Shown: in pieces, positions 1 to 8,343 of the stretch
Layout: each line of letters opens with the position of its first letter
How positions within the stretch are numbered: position 1 is the first letter of the stretch
DNA from: an uncultured Prevotella sp.
GTDB lineage: Bacteria > Bacteroidota > Bacteroidia > Bacteroidales > Bacteroidaceae
Assembly (NCBI GenBank): GCA_900543155.1
Contig: UQQN01000022.1
Span: 1-28,439 of the forward strand
Length of the DNA stretch: 28,439 nucleotides
Reading direction: 5' to 3'
Notes under the pieces: generated by a model
Told to the model about the DNA's origin: nothing
Seen by the model: the letters and a program-made list of their open reading frames with translations, nothing else
The model's database searches: none
Program-made: the position numbers and the translations under genes

Positions 1-39
1 CCATAATAACATGCCACTTACCGACAATAAACACCCGAT

Positions 40-95
40 AAAACCATGCAGAAAATAATTAAGGATTTTGACCCCCTACCTAACGGGGCACCCCT
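40..95 (-). repeat. Fragment of the dispersed modular repeat (terminal module)
   Basis: This stretch matches, in reverse orientation, the terminal module seen at 28299-28345 and 24533-24585. It shares an AAAACCATGC start, then an A-rich stretch, then GGATTTTGA, then CCTAACGGGG-CACCCC. It shows the repeat family also lies upstream of the fimbrial locus. The following bases up to about 125 resemble the sequence after the equivalent end at 24661-24700 more loosely. Confidence 0.7.
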
Positions 96-237
96 TTCAC
101 ATTCTCATTGTCGATGACAAAAGTGTGATCAAACAAGTTTTGAGTTGTGTGTTACAATGCAAAGAATTATATTATTATAATTTGCTAACTATTTATTCCA
201 AAATATCATTAGGATTTCACATTAATTACATATTATC

Positions 238-245
238 GGGGGGGG
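238..245. repeat. Homopolymeric G8 tract upstream of the fimbrial promoter
   Basis: Eight consecutive G residues lie in otherwise very AT-rich DNA, 41 bp upstream of the -33 element of the promoter at 287-319. Tracts of this kind can change length by slipped-strand mispairing. The tract is seen directly; any regulatory role is inference. Confidence 0.6.
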
Positions 246-286
246 TATTTTGAGCAGAAGAATTATTCAAAAAATGAATATTTTAA

Positions 287-319
287 TTTTGCTGTTTTAA
301 AATAAATGCCTTACCTTTG
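287..319 (+). promoter_or_regulatory. Bacteroidetes-type sigma-ABfr promoter for the fimbrial locus
   Basis: TTTTG at 287-291 is followed by a 20-nt spacer and TACCTTTG at 312-319, fitting the Bacteroidetes -33 TTTG / -7 TAnnTTTG consensus. Transcription would begin near 325. The same -7 octamer with a 19-nt spacer recurs upstream of the polyphosphate polymerase cassette at 19093-19124, which strengthens both calls. Confidence 0.7.
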
Positions 320-325
320 CATTGA

Positions 326-751
326 TAAAACGAGATATTTACCACATCTTATAAGATAATGGTATCTTGCCCTTGCAAAATGAGGGTAAACATGATTGTC
401 AAGGTTGCAAATTGTCATGTAACAACTAAACCTGAACCGAAAGAACTAAATGACATGACCTGGCATTCATCTTAAGCATGCCAAAACCAATGGTCGCCTA
501 AAAAAACTTTAAACTTATCAACGACTGACCTTGGTTGGCACAAGCTATTCACAAACTTAATATAACAACAAAACAGAGCGAACAGAACACAGTATCACTC
601 ACTTCGAATCCTTAGTCTGCATTCCTAACACCATGTTGTTGGGGAGGTAATCTGCTATATACCTATGTGCAAACTGAGGATAGGGTGCTTTATAAAACAC
701 TACCCCTTCTTGGGAGTCACACTGTTACGCCCCGTTTTTACATATACGCTT
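326..751 (+). other. Long non-coding leader of the fimbrial locus
   Basis: About 425 nt separate the predicted transcription start from the preferred start of the first fimbrial-locus gene, and no convincing gene lies between. The leader has short palindromes, for example a 10-base palindrome at 348-357 and a TGGCAT/ATGCCA stem at 461-466 and 478-483. A GGGGAGG purine stretch lies at 641-647. No known riboswitch or tRNA was recognised. If translation started at the alternative ATG at 665, the leader would still exceed 330 nt. Confidence 0.4.
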
Positions 752-1543
752 ATGACGACGATGCAAAACTTACAACAATCACTCTGCATATTGCGCAGTC
801 AACACCTACGTCAGTGGGGGCTGACTGTTGTGGCTTGGATGGCGTGTTGCCTTTGTTTGCCCGCGTGGGCACAACAAGAAGATACCGATACGCTGCATAT
901 AACAGCCATCGATTCTACCCTGGTAACCACCGATTCTACTATGGCAGATGCGACCCTTGCACCTTGGCAACGAGCTACCGAAGCCAATCGTTTGCAGAAC
1001 GACCGCACATTGCTCGTGGCTGTAAAAACCAACCTGCTCTATTGGGGTGTGGCATTGCCCATGACACCCAATATTGGTGCCGAAGTTCGTTTGACACATC
1101 ATTTTTCAGTGGCTTGCGAGGTAGGACTCAATCCTTTTAAGCATCAAAACAAAGATGGTTCGTATGGACGTTCATTCCGTCATTTGCGCGTATTGCCCGA
1201 GGTGAGATATTGGTTCTGTGAATCGTTCTACAGGCACTTTGTAGGTTTGCACGTACCCTTTGTATGCTACAATTTTTCAGACATACATGCCTTAGGAGGC
1301 AAAAAAATATTCAATGCCGACAACAAACGCATACAAGGTCGTGGTGCAGGATTAGGCATTAGTTATGGCTATAACTGGGCATTTGCTCCACATTGGAATC
1401 TCGAGGGCACCATTGGTGGAGGCTGGATGCGTTTAAACCATAAAACCTATCCTTGCACAGAATGTGGTACGGAAATTACACACGAAAAAAAGAACTATTG
1501 GGGACTGACACAAGCAGGCATTTCGCTTAGCTATTTGTTCTAA
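752..1543 (+). CDS. DUF3575 outer-membrane beta-barrel protein of the fimbrial locus
   Basis: From the ATG at 752 the protein has 263 residues. It starts with a signal peptide (QWGLTVVAWMACCLCLPAWA followed by QQ). The mature part carries the DUF3575 hallmark at about residues 92-129: KTNLLYWGVALPMTPNIGAE and a downstream F-S-V-A-x-E-x-G-x-N-P-F strand. It ends in an aromatic beta-strand (GISLSYLF), as expected of an outer-membrane barrel. DUF3575 genes commonly sit beside DUF3868 and Mfa/FimA genes in Bacteroidales, and DUF3868 is next here, 53 bp downstream. The exact function is unknown; a role in fimbrial assembly or anchoring is inferred from context. An in-frame ATG at 665 would add 29 residues before the signal peptide and is less likely; ATG 761 is also possible. 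Confidence 0.8.
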   Translation: MTTMQNLQQSLCILRSQHLRQWGLTVVAWMACCLCLPAWAQQEDTDTLHITAIDSTLVTTDSTMADATLAPWQRATEANRLQNDRTLLVAVKTNLLYWGVALPMTPNIGAEVRLTHHFSVACEVGLNPFKHQNKDGSYGRSFRHLRVLPEVRYWFCESFYRHFVGLHVPFVCYNFSDIHALGGKKIFNADNKRIQGRGAGLGISYGYNWAFAPHWNLEGTIGGGWMRLNHKTYPCTECGTEITHEKKNYWGLTQAGISLSYLF

Positions 1544-1596
1544 ATAATTGAGTATATAACTCATAGAAAATCCCTTCCAAAAAACTCTTATTCTTT

Positions 1597-3018
1597 ATGA
1601 CACGATATATAGTTAGCATATTCTTAGCGCTCATGCCGTTTGTGGCAAAAGCACAGAGCTATCAGGACTTTATTACCCAGCAAAAGGTAAAGTTGGTAGA
1701 TAGCGATTTGGTGCTGAATATGCGTGTGGATTTTAGCAATCTCACACTGAGCAAATGCCATGGCGTGGTGTTTACACCCGTAGTGACCCGAGGTGACAGT
1801 GCGCAAGCCTTTCCCTCGATTGTGGTAAATGGCAAAGAGCGCCACATTCTTTATCGTCGACTCAAGCGTCCTGCAGGCGAAATGGCAATGACGATAGAAA
1901 AGGCACATAAAGCCCCTGTAGATTATCGCGGTGCAGTGACCTGTAAATCTTGGATGGTAGGCGCACAAATTGTCTTGGTAACCGACAGTTGTGGATGTGG
2001 TTGGGGAAATTTGGCACATACAGCCCCCACACCCCAAACCATCGCTACGTTAGAGCACATCAAGCATAGCATGAATGCCATGAGCATGGTATATCCCTTG
2101 TGCTATATGGAGCCTGAAACCCTCGATAAAACGCTAAAACCCGAAGGGCGTGCCTTCTTAGACTTCCCCGTAAATCGCACAGACATTCAGTTAGAATATC
2201 GCAAAAATGCACGCGAAATTGCCAAGATTGTGCAAACCATTGGGGCGGTAAAAGACGTGCCAAACGCACAAATCACGCACATCCATATTCATGGTTATGC
2301 CTCGCCCGAAGGTTCGTTGACACATAACACCCAACTGGCAAACGAACGTGCTGCCACCTTGCGTAAGTATGTGTCGCTCTTGGTAGATTTGCCCGAAAAG
2401 CACATTAGCATACAGTCCACTCCCGAAGATTGGGAAGGCTTGCAGCGCTATGTAGCAGACTCGGCAGGTATTGATCACCGACAAGAGATATTGCAGATTA
2501 TAAAGGAGGAGGCTGACCTTGACAAACGAGAGGCACGCATTCGCGAATCCTTCCCCGATGTGTACAAATATATGTTGCAACATTGGTTCCCTGCCTTGCG
2601 ACACTCCGACTACACCATCAGTTATACCGTGCGTCAGACCACGTTAGACGAGGTGAAGAAGGTATATCGTAAACGTCCTCAGCGTCTTTCGCTCAACGAA
2701 CTCTATAGATTGGCATTGTCGTACGATGCTCAGTCGGCAGAGCGTTACGAGGTGATGCAAACTGCGGCACGTCTTTATCCAGAGTCTGCAGCAGCCAGTT
2801 TGAATGCCGCCAATGTAGCCATAGCTTCCAATAAATTGGCAGAAGCTCAAATGTGGCTTGTGAAGGTAGGCAATCAGCCTGCAGCCATTCATGCACGTGG
2901 TGTATTGGCAGCCAAACAAGGTGATTATGCCACAGCCCGTCGTTTATTTACCGAGGCAGCCCGTCAGGGCATTCAAGAGTCCACCGAAGCCCTCGACCTT
3001 TTGCCTCAGGCAGAATAA
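1597..3018 (+). CDS. DUF3868 / OmpA-like periplasmic protein with C-terminal TPR-like helices
   Basis: The protein has 473 residues and a Sec signal peptide ending near AKA-QS. The N-terminal half fits DUF3868. A central region (about 170-290) resembles OmpA-like peptidoglycan-binding domains: a DFPVNRTDI strand, then IHIHGYASPEGS and NTQLANERAATLRKYV. The last 100 residues are Ala-rich helical repeats resembling TPRs (YPESAAASLNAANVAIASNK; AAKQGDYATARRLFTEAA). Proteins of this architecture are found next to DUF3575 and major fimbrillin genes and may tie the assembly site to the cell wall; that role is inference. It lies 53 bp after the DUF3575 gene and 68 bp before the first fimbrillin, so co-transcription is likely. 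Confidence 0.8.
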   Translation: MTRYIVSIFLALMPFVAKAQSYQDFITQQKVKLVDSDLVLNMRVDFSNLTLSKCHGVVFTPVVTRGDSAQAFPSIVVNGKERHILYRRLKRPAGEMAMTIEKAHKAPVDYRGAVTCKSWMVGAQIVLVTDSCGCGWGNLAHTAPTPQTIATLEHIKHSMNAMSMVYPLCYMEPETLDKTLKPEGRAFLDFPVNRTDIQLEYRKNAREIAKIVQTIGAVKDVPNAQITHIHIHGYASPEGSLTHNTQLANERAATLRKYVSLLVDLPEKHISIQSTPEDWEGLQRYVADSAGIDHRQEILQIIKEEADLDKREARIRESFPDVYKYMLQHWFPALRHSDYTISYTVRQTTLDEVKKVYRKRPQRLSLNELYRLALSYDAQSAERYEVMQTAARLYPESAAASLNAANVAIASNKLAEAQMWLVKVGNQPAAIHARGVLAAKQGDYATARRLFTEAARQGIQESTEALDLLPQAE

Positions 3019-3086
3019 TCCTTAGGGATTTTCAATTTAAAAACAAAATTAATTAACAACAATATCAACTTAAAAATCACGGCAAC

Positions 3087-5072
3087 ATGAAGAAGAATTT
3101 TTTTCCGATGGCTTTGATGGCGATAGCCATGGGCCTCAATGCATGTTCAAGCGATGACCCCGTAGTAAATGCAGGTGGTGGTAAAGCACCTTTTGCTGAC
3201 GGTGGTTATGTAAAGATGGCTATTAATATGCCTTCTGCACCGAGTAGTAGAGCTGCCAATGACGAATTTGAAGATGGCTTAATTGGCGAGTACGAGGTGA
3301 AAGACGCAACCTTAATCCTTTTTACAGGTGCATCGGGTAAAACCGAGGATAAAGCGGTATTCCATAGTGTTTACAAACTTCCTGTAAGTATGACCAAGGA
3401 GGGCGTGCAAATTACTTCAACTATGAGAATTGCGAGTCTTGTAGACAAAAATGTGCCCAACAACGCAACTGATCAACTTTATGCTTACGTTGTGCTCAAC
3501 AAAAATTCAGCATTGACGTATAATCCTTCAGTTCATACCGCACTAAAGGTTGGTACTTTAGATATGAATGTTGCCGGAGGTAACAAAACATTTGGAGACT
3601 TTATGAAAGAGGTAATCTCGGGAAACGCGAGTAGCCTTAATGGAGCAGGTTTTTTGATGTGCAATGCTCCATTGTCTGATAAACCTGGTGATACATCCGA
3701 TCCAACAAGTGCGAAAGTTTCAACACTTGTCAATATAACTTCGCATGTGTATAAAAGTAAGGCTGAGGCTGAAGCTGCAGCGCCTGATGAGGTTTTTGTA
3801 GAGCGTGCATTGGCTAAGGTTACGTTGGATCAGACTCTTCCCTCCTCTACAGGAGGGACAAAAGTATTACCCACTCTTCCTGGCTCGTCATCAACGACTG
3901 TCGGAACTACTCTTGGAAAAGCAACATATGAAGTCGTTGGTTGGACACTCGATGTTACTAATAAGAAAAGTTTTATTGCTCGTCATTATAACAATGAAGA
4001 ATGGAATAAGCTAAATAAGGGCGGTGTATATCGTTTTGTTGGCTCAAACGCTTTGCGTACAACCCCAGTAGCAGGTGGAGGAGGCGTAACACCTACTCCA
4101 GGCTCTGCTTTCTATCGTACCTATTGGGCTGAAGACCCCAATTATAATAGTTATTTTTCTACAACAGCAAAGGAAAACTTTGATTATGTAGCAAAGGAAA
4201 TAACGGTGAATAAACTTGCACCTGAAACAGGTACTGAGATTATTAATAACGATGGTCGCAATTTTAATTCAGGTTTAGGCGAAAACAGCCCGTTGTATTG
4301 CATGGAGAATACATTCAATGTTGAGAACATGAAGACTGCTCAACTTACACGTGCCATTGTTAAAGTAAAATTCTTTGGAGGTAAAACTTTCTATACCTTT
4401 AATGATGATAATACAACTATCTATGATGAGACAGAAATGGTAAAGCGTGTGAAGCAGGCTATTCTGAGCAACGTAGATATTGTAAATAAAATTAAGTCAT
4501 CTTTTGGAACGGGATTCTCTGTTAATGAAGATAATATAAAACTAACGTTGGGTTATTTAAAAACAGATCCTGCAACAAGTATACCAACTCAAAAAACAAA
4601 TGAATGCGATAAAGATGGTAAAATACATCTTTTGAGTTTCGTAGTGCAGAAGGATGCAACCTCGCCAAATGCTACTGTTGATTTAACATTTAATGAATCT
4701 ACCTATAGCAAACCTCTGAACGAAAAACTTAGTTTGGGTAGCATCATGAAATATAAAGATGGTATTGCTTACTATCCTATCAACATTAAGCACTTTGGTG
4801 ACAATCTTACTCCTTGGGTAAAGGATGCTACAACTATGGATAATCCTTATGGATCTCCAGTAGATAACAATAAGTACTTAGGTCGTTTTGGTGTGCTTCG
4901 TAACAACTGGTACAATATTACCGTAAATAGCATTAAGAACGTAGGTTCTGCAGTGGTTCCTGAAATAGATGTAGATAATGATAACTCATATGGTGATAAA
5001 CCCGAAAACTACATCTCAGTTCGCATCAACGTCCTTTCTTGGGCTAAGCGTAACCAGAGTGAAGATCTCTAA
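3087..5072 (+). CDS. Mfa1-type major fimbrillin (first paralog)
   Basis: This is a 661-residue lipoprotein precursor with signal peptide and lipobox Cys20 (MGLNAC-SSDD). It has the Mfa1/FimA layout. An N-terminal ADGGYVKMAI strand is followed by an Arg-Ala site (R55-A56) before the VKDATLILFTG strand. In Porphyromonas such a site is cut by a gingipain so that donor-strand polymerisation can occur. FVERALAKVTL is at about 237-247, the C-terminal Mfa1 signature RFGVLRNNWYNITV at about 599, and the end is LSWAKRNQSEDL. Arg codons are mostly CGT and Leu codons often CTT, unlike the downstream genes, which fits a highly expressed structural subunit. A strong hairpin follows at once. Likely the main shaft subunit; which of the two paralogs dominates is not known. 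Confidence 0.88.
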   Translation: MKKNFFPMALMAIAMGLNACSSDDPVVNAGGGKAPFADGGYVKMAINMPSAPSSRAANDEFEDGLIGEYEVKDATLILFTGASGKTEDKAVFHSVYKLPVSMTKEGVQITSTMRIASLVDKNVPNNATDQLYAYVVLNKNSALTYNPSVHTALKVGTLDMNVAGGNKTFGDFMKEVISGNASSLNGAGFLMCNAPLSDKPGDTSDPTSAKVSTLVNITSHVYKSKAEAEAAAPDEVFVERALAKVTLDQTLPSSTGGTKVLPTLPGSSSTTVGTTLGKATYEVVGWTLDVTNKKSFIARHYNNEEWNKLNKGGVYRFVGSNALRTTPVAGGGGVTPTPGSAFYRTYWAEDPNYNSYFSTTAKENFDYVAKEITVNKLAPETGTEIINNDGRNFNSGLGENSPLYCMENTFNVENMKTAQLTRAIVKVKFFGGKTFYTFNDDNTTIYDETEMVKRVKQAILSNVDIVNKIKSSFGTGFSVNEDNIKLTLGYLKTDPATSIPTQKTNECDKDGKIHLLSFVVQKDATSPNATVDLTFNESTYSKPLNEKLSLGSIMKYKDGIAYYPINIKHFGDNLTPWVKDATTMDNPYGSPVDNNKYLGRFGVLRNNWYNITVNSIKNVGSAVVPEIDVDNDNSYGDKPENYISVRINVLSWAKRNQSEDL

Positions 5073-5102
5073 ACCCTCTTAGCTTTTTAGCTACTTTATA
5101 AC

Positions 5103-5150
5103 AACGAGTGGGTAGGCAACCCCACTAAGGCAAGAACCTACCCACTCGTT
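5103..5150 (+). terminator. Intra-operon hairpin after the first fimbrillin
   Basis: A perfect 14-bp stem (5103-5116 with 5137-5150) encloses a 20-nt loop, 30 bp after the stop of the first fimbrillin and 59 bp before the next gene. Only three T residues follow, then an A run, so it may be a leaky terminator or an mRNA-end stabiliser. Either would make the first fimbrillin message more abundant than the rest of the locus. Confidence 0.65.
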
Positions 5151-5209
5151 TAAAAAAATAACTAAGGTGCATAGATTTTGCACCATGCTATTCAACAAAA
5201 AAACAAACA

Positions 5210-7099
5210 ATGAAATTACGTATATTCATAATCGTTTTGCTCATGGCAACCTTCGGGTTTGCAGCTTGCACAAACCACATCACAGAAGAGGTGGAAAGCA
5301 AGCCTATGCTCACCGACGGAGGTTACTTGAAGTTGGCTATCCACTTGCCAACTGAAGTAGGATTGAGAGCAAATACGAATGATGATCCCGATGGGGCAGA
5401 ATATGAATATGCGGTGTACGATGCCAAAGTCCTACTTTTTAGTGGTAAAGAAGAAAAAAAAGCGACTTTCCTTTCGGCTTATGCGCTCACAAAGTCGCAA
5501 CTCCATGATGTACAGAATATTGCCAATAAAGGGCAAATTTCTGCTATCGTAAAAATTGCAGCAAACACGCCTGCTCGTGCAGACGACAATATATACGCCT
5601 TGGTCATTCTTAACGACCATAACTATCTAACTATCTCGGCAGATAACTCCGTGGCGGTATTAAAAGTGCCTGGACAAACAAACCATTTTGAGTTTCAGAG
5701 AGGCAAAACCACTTTGGTAAACATGGAAGAGTACGCTTCTAAAGGTCCTGTAGAAGGAGTAATCGACATAAATGGCACAAACAAATTGGGCTTTTTAATG
5801 ACCAATGCTCCCTTGTCGTATAGTCCAGGGGGAACCAATAAGCCAGACATCACGCTTAAGCGCATGATAATGCCCAATGCCACACAAGCTTTTTATCCTA
5901 CACTCGAAGAAGCCGAAGCCCATGTAGGTGCCGAAGTTTTTGTAGAACGATGTATGGCAAAAGTCACAGTGGCTGAGGCTATGGGTAAAGTAAGAAACAA
6001 CAACATCGTGTTAGAAGGTGACGACAGTGGCAAAATTTTAGAGTGGAAAGTATTAGGTTGGAAATTAGATATTACCAACAAAAGAACCTACTTGTTGCGC
6101 AATATTGAAAACATTACCCAATGGATGGATTTAAAAACCACCGATAACTCGGTCGCAAAGCCTTATCGTTTTGTAGGGGCTATGCCTGTAAACCAAGGTT
6201 CAACCAAACTACCGCTCTATCGCATACATTGGGGCACCTCGCCCAACTATGTAGAGGCCGACTATAAAGAAGAAGACTTTTATTACATAGATAATAAAAC
6301 GGTATTGCCTACAAACAATATGGGTGACGCCCATCCACAATATTGCTTTGAAAACACCAACTCGGTGAGCAATATGAAGTATAACCGATTGACACGTGCG
6401 GTAATAACCGTGCAAGTGGGCGATGGAACAGAAGACCTCTATTGCATCCATGCTGACAATAGTCGTGTTTACACCAATGCCGTCCTCACAGAGCACATTA
6501 AAGGACATATTGCTGAAACCACATGGGCTATTGAAACATGGACAAAAGCCTATCCCAATGGAGATATGCCACACCTTTATCCCACAAACAAAGATGTGGA
6601 GTTTGAATGGAACGACCCTAAGGACTATTCAAAAGGCATAAAGTCTATTACGGTGGTATGCAAACACACTGACACAAGTACAGGGGCAGTCACCAACCGC
6701 TATACAAAAACCTGCACAAACGCAGAAGTAAACCCCAAAGAACTCAATACATTCTTAAACTTGGGCGAGGTGTGGGTTTATGTAAAAGGCATTAGCTATT
6801 TTGGTGTGCCCATTAAGCACTTTGGCGATGATTTAACACCTTGGCGTGAGGGAGAAACCCCTTCGGTAAGTGTGGACCACATTTATCCCGCCGAAAATGC
6901 CGATGCCAACTATTTGGGACGTTTCGCTGTGGTGCGCAATAACTGGTACAACATCAAAGTAACAGATGTCACACAGATGGGTTCACCCGTTATTCCCCCC
7001 GAAGCCCCCAATGAGTTTGGCGATAAATTTAAAGAACATATTAGCGTAAAGACGCAAGTACGCTCATGGCGTCTACGCGAACAAGGAGCTGAATTTTAA
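5210..7099 (+). CDS. Mfa1-type fimbrillin (second paralog)
   Basis: The protein has 629 residues, with lipobox Cys20 (GFAAC-TNH). It is clearly paralogous to the preceding fimbrillin. It shares LTDGGYLKLAI, an Arg-Ala site (R53-A54) ahead of the VYDAKVLLFSG strand, LGFLMTNAPLS, FVERCMAKVTV (about 244), IKHFGDDLTPW and RFAVVRNNWYNIKV (about 571). It ends QVRSWRLREQGAEF. The two proteins agree at conserved framework strands but differ widely between them, so this is an old duplication rather than a recent copy. It may be an alternative shaft subunit, a minor subunit, or one joined to the anchor. The start is chosen by the A-rich leader and lipoprotein signal; upstream starts in another frame are not real. 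Codon use is closer to the genes downstream than to the first paralog. Confidence 0.87.
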   Translation: MKLRIFIIVLLMATFGFAACTNHITEEVESKPMLTDGGYLKLAIHLPTEVGLRANTNDDPDGAEYEYAVYDAKVLLFSGKEEKKATFLSAYALTKSQLHDVQNIANKGQISAIVKIAANTPARADDNIYALVILNDHNYLTISADNSVAVLKVPGQTNHFEFQRGKTTLVNMEEYASKGPVEGVIDINGTNKLGFLMTNAPLSYSPGGTNKPDITLKRMIMPNATQAFYPTLEEAEAHVGAEVFVERCMAKVTVAEAMGKVRNNNIVLEGDDSGKILEWKVLGWKLDITNKRTYLLRNIENITQWMDLKTTDNSVAKPYRFVGAMPVNQGSTKLPLYRIHWGTSPNYVEADYKEEDFYYIDNKTVLPTNNMGDAHPQYCFENTNSVSNMKYNRLTRAVITVQVGDGTEDLYCIHADNSRVYTNAVLTEHIKGHIAETTWAIETWTKAYPNGDMPHLYPTNKDVEFEWNDPKDYSKGIKSITVVCKHTDTSTGAVTNRYTKTCTNAEVNPKELNTFLNLGEVWVYVKGISYFGVPIKHFGDDLTPWREGETPSVSVDHIYPAENADANYLGRFAVVRNNWYNIKVTDVTQMGSPVIPPEAPNEFGDKFKEHISVKTQVRSWRLREQGAEF

Positions 7100-7159
7100 G
7101 GGTAGTTCTAAAACAGATACCCCCTTACATCAGCTACTTGTAAGTTTAAATATAGAAAT

Positions 7160-8308
7160 ATGAAATTCTGGAAAACCCTCAACCGCATAGCCGCAAGCAT
7201 CGTCTTGGGCACATTTATGGCTTCGTGCTCCCTTATTGAGGACGATTTGCCTGAATGTGGACTCGACCTTTATTTTCGCTACGATTATAACTTGCAACGT
7301 GCCGACATGTTTCGTGACCATGTGGGCAGTGTAAGAGCGTATGTGTATGATGCGAACGATAAATTGGTGGCACAACAAACCGAGTCGGTAGAAAAGGGAA
7401 AATCGCCCTTTAAACGCGATGGTTACCACATGCACTTTACCTTGCCCAAGGGACAATATAAGGTGGTTGCAGTGGCTTTTCAAAAAGACTATGACCAAGC
7501 ATTGCTCACACCCGGTGCAAAGTTTCGCTATTCAGTTCCCCAAATGGGCGATGACATTCGTAGCATACGTTTCGACTTAGACCATGCTGCCACACCCGAT
7601 GCCAAAGGACGCTATGCCGTAGACCACCAAAATGCACCCCTCGACACCTTGTGGGTGGGCATGAGTGGAAACCAACTTGTGGCAGACCATTATGTGGCAC
7701 ACCCCGAAGCACAACTCGTAGAAGTAGGAGGCAATAAGGGGGCTACACGCGACACCATTAGTTTGGTGCGCAACACCAAGCACATCAATGTAACCTTGCG
7801 CGAGTTGCAAGTACCCGACGAAATGGATGTGGCAGATTATGACATGCAAATCACCGATAAAAATGGTTCGCTGTTATGGAACAATGAGGTGGACGAAAGT
7901 ACCCCACTTGTTTATACACCCTATAAAACGTGGGTAACAACCGATCGTACCACAGCCCCTAAACGGGACACTAAAAAACAACCTCATGGCGTAGCAGGGG
8001 TAGGCAAAATAGCCCATGCCGACTTTATGACCTCGCGCTTGCTCTATCACGAAAAAGGTTCGCAAGATGCCGTGCTCAAAATAACCTATCGTCCTACGGA
8101 CGAGGTCGTGGCAGAAGTGAATTTGCCTGACATATTAAGTCGTTTACGTACATCGGCAGATTTGTATCGTTACACCCAACAACAATTTTTAGACCGAGGT
8201 TACGACTACGATTTGTCGTTCTTCTTTGCCAGTGGTAAACTCAAATATTTCAACATTTCAATCTCCATCCTTGGGTGGAGTCGCCGTTTCCAGGTAGAGG
8301 ATTTGTAA
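7160..8308 (+). CDS. Mfa2/FimB-type fimbrial anchor lipoprotein (DUF1812)
   Basis: The protein has 382 residues and a lipoprotein signal with Cys23 (TFMASC-SLIEDD). Directly after the Cys comes the DUF1812 signature at about 27-52: EDDLPECGLDLYFRYDYN then a D-M-F motif, followed by VGSVRAYVYDANDKLV and LPKGQYKVVAVAF. The C-terminus (ISILGWSRRFQVEDL) resembles the C-terminal strands of the shaft subunits. In Porphyromonas, Mfa2 and FimB stay in the outer membrane, anchor the fimbria to the cell and limit its length. Position directly after the shaft subunit genes (60 bp gap) is the classical order, so the same role is likely here. Confidence 0.88.
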   Translation: MKFWKTLNRIAASIVLGTFMASCSLIEDDLPECGLDLYFRYDYNLQRADMFRDHVGSVRAYVYDANDKLVAQQTESVEKGKSPFKRDGYHMHFTLPKGQYKVVAVAFQKDYDQALLTPGAKFRYSVPQMGDDIRSIRFDLDHAATPDAKGRYAVDHQNAPLDTLWVGMSGNQLVADHYVAHPEAQLVEVGGNKGATRDTISLVRNTKHINVTLRELQVPDEMDVADYDMQITDKNGSLLWNNEVDESTPLVYTPYKTWVTTDRTTAPKRDTKKQPHGVAGVGKIAHADFMTSRLLYHEKGSQDAVLKITYRPTDEVVAEVNLPDILSRLRTSADLYRYTQQQFLDRGYDYDLSFFFASGKLKYFNISISILGWSRRFQVEDL

Positions 8309-8343
8309 AAAGATATACAACTAAAAAAACAAAACTACACACA

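Noticed and set aside
68..253. Short open frame with a response-regulator-like start (HILIVDDKSVIKQVL)
   Set aside because: The frame runs through the repeat terminus, and its middle matches non-coding repeat-flank sequence elsewhere. It lacks the rest of a receiver domain, so the likeness is by chance.
665..751. Upstream ATG for the DUF3575 gene
   Set aside because: It would place 29 residues without family features ahead of a good signal peptide. It remains possible because of the GGGGAGG stretch at 641, but its spacing of 17 nt is too long.
8275..8343. GTG start for the minor fimbrillin
   Set aside because: It lies inside the anchor gene and would mask the lipoprotein signal; ATG 8344 gives a normal signal peptide.
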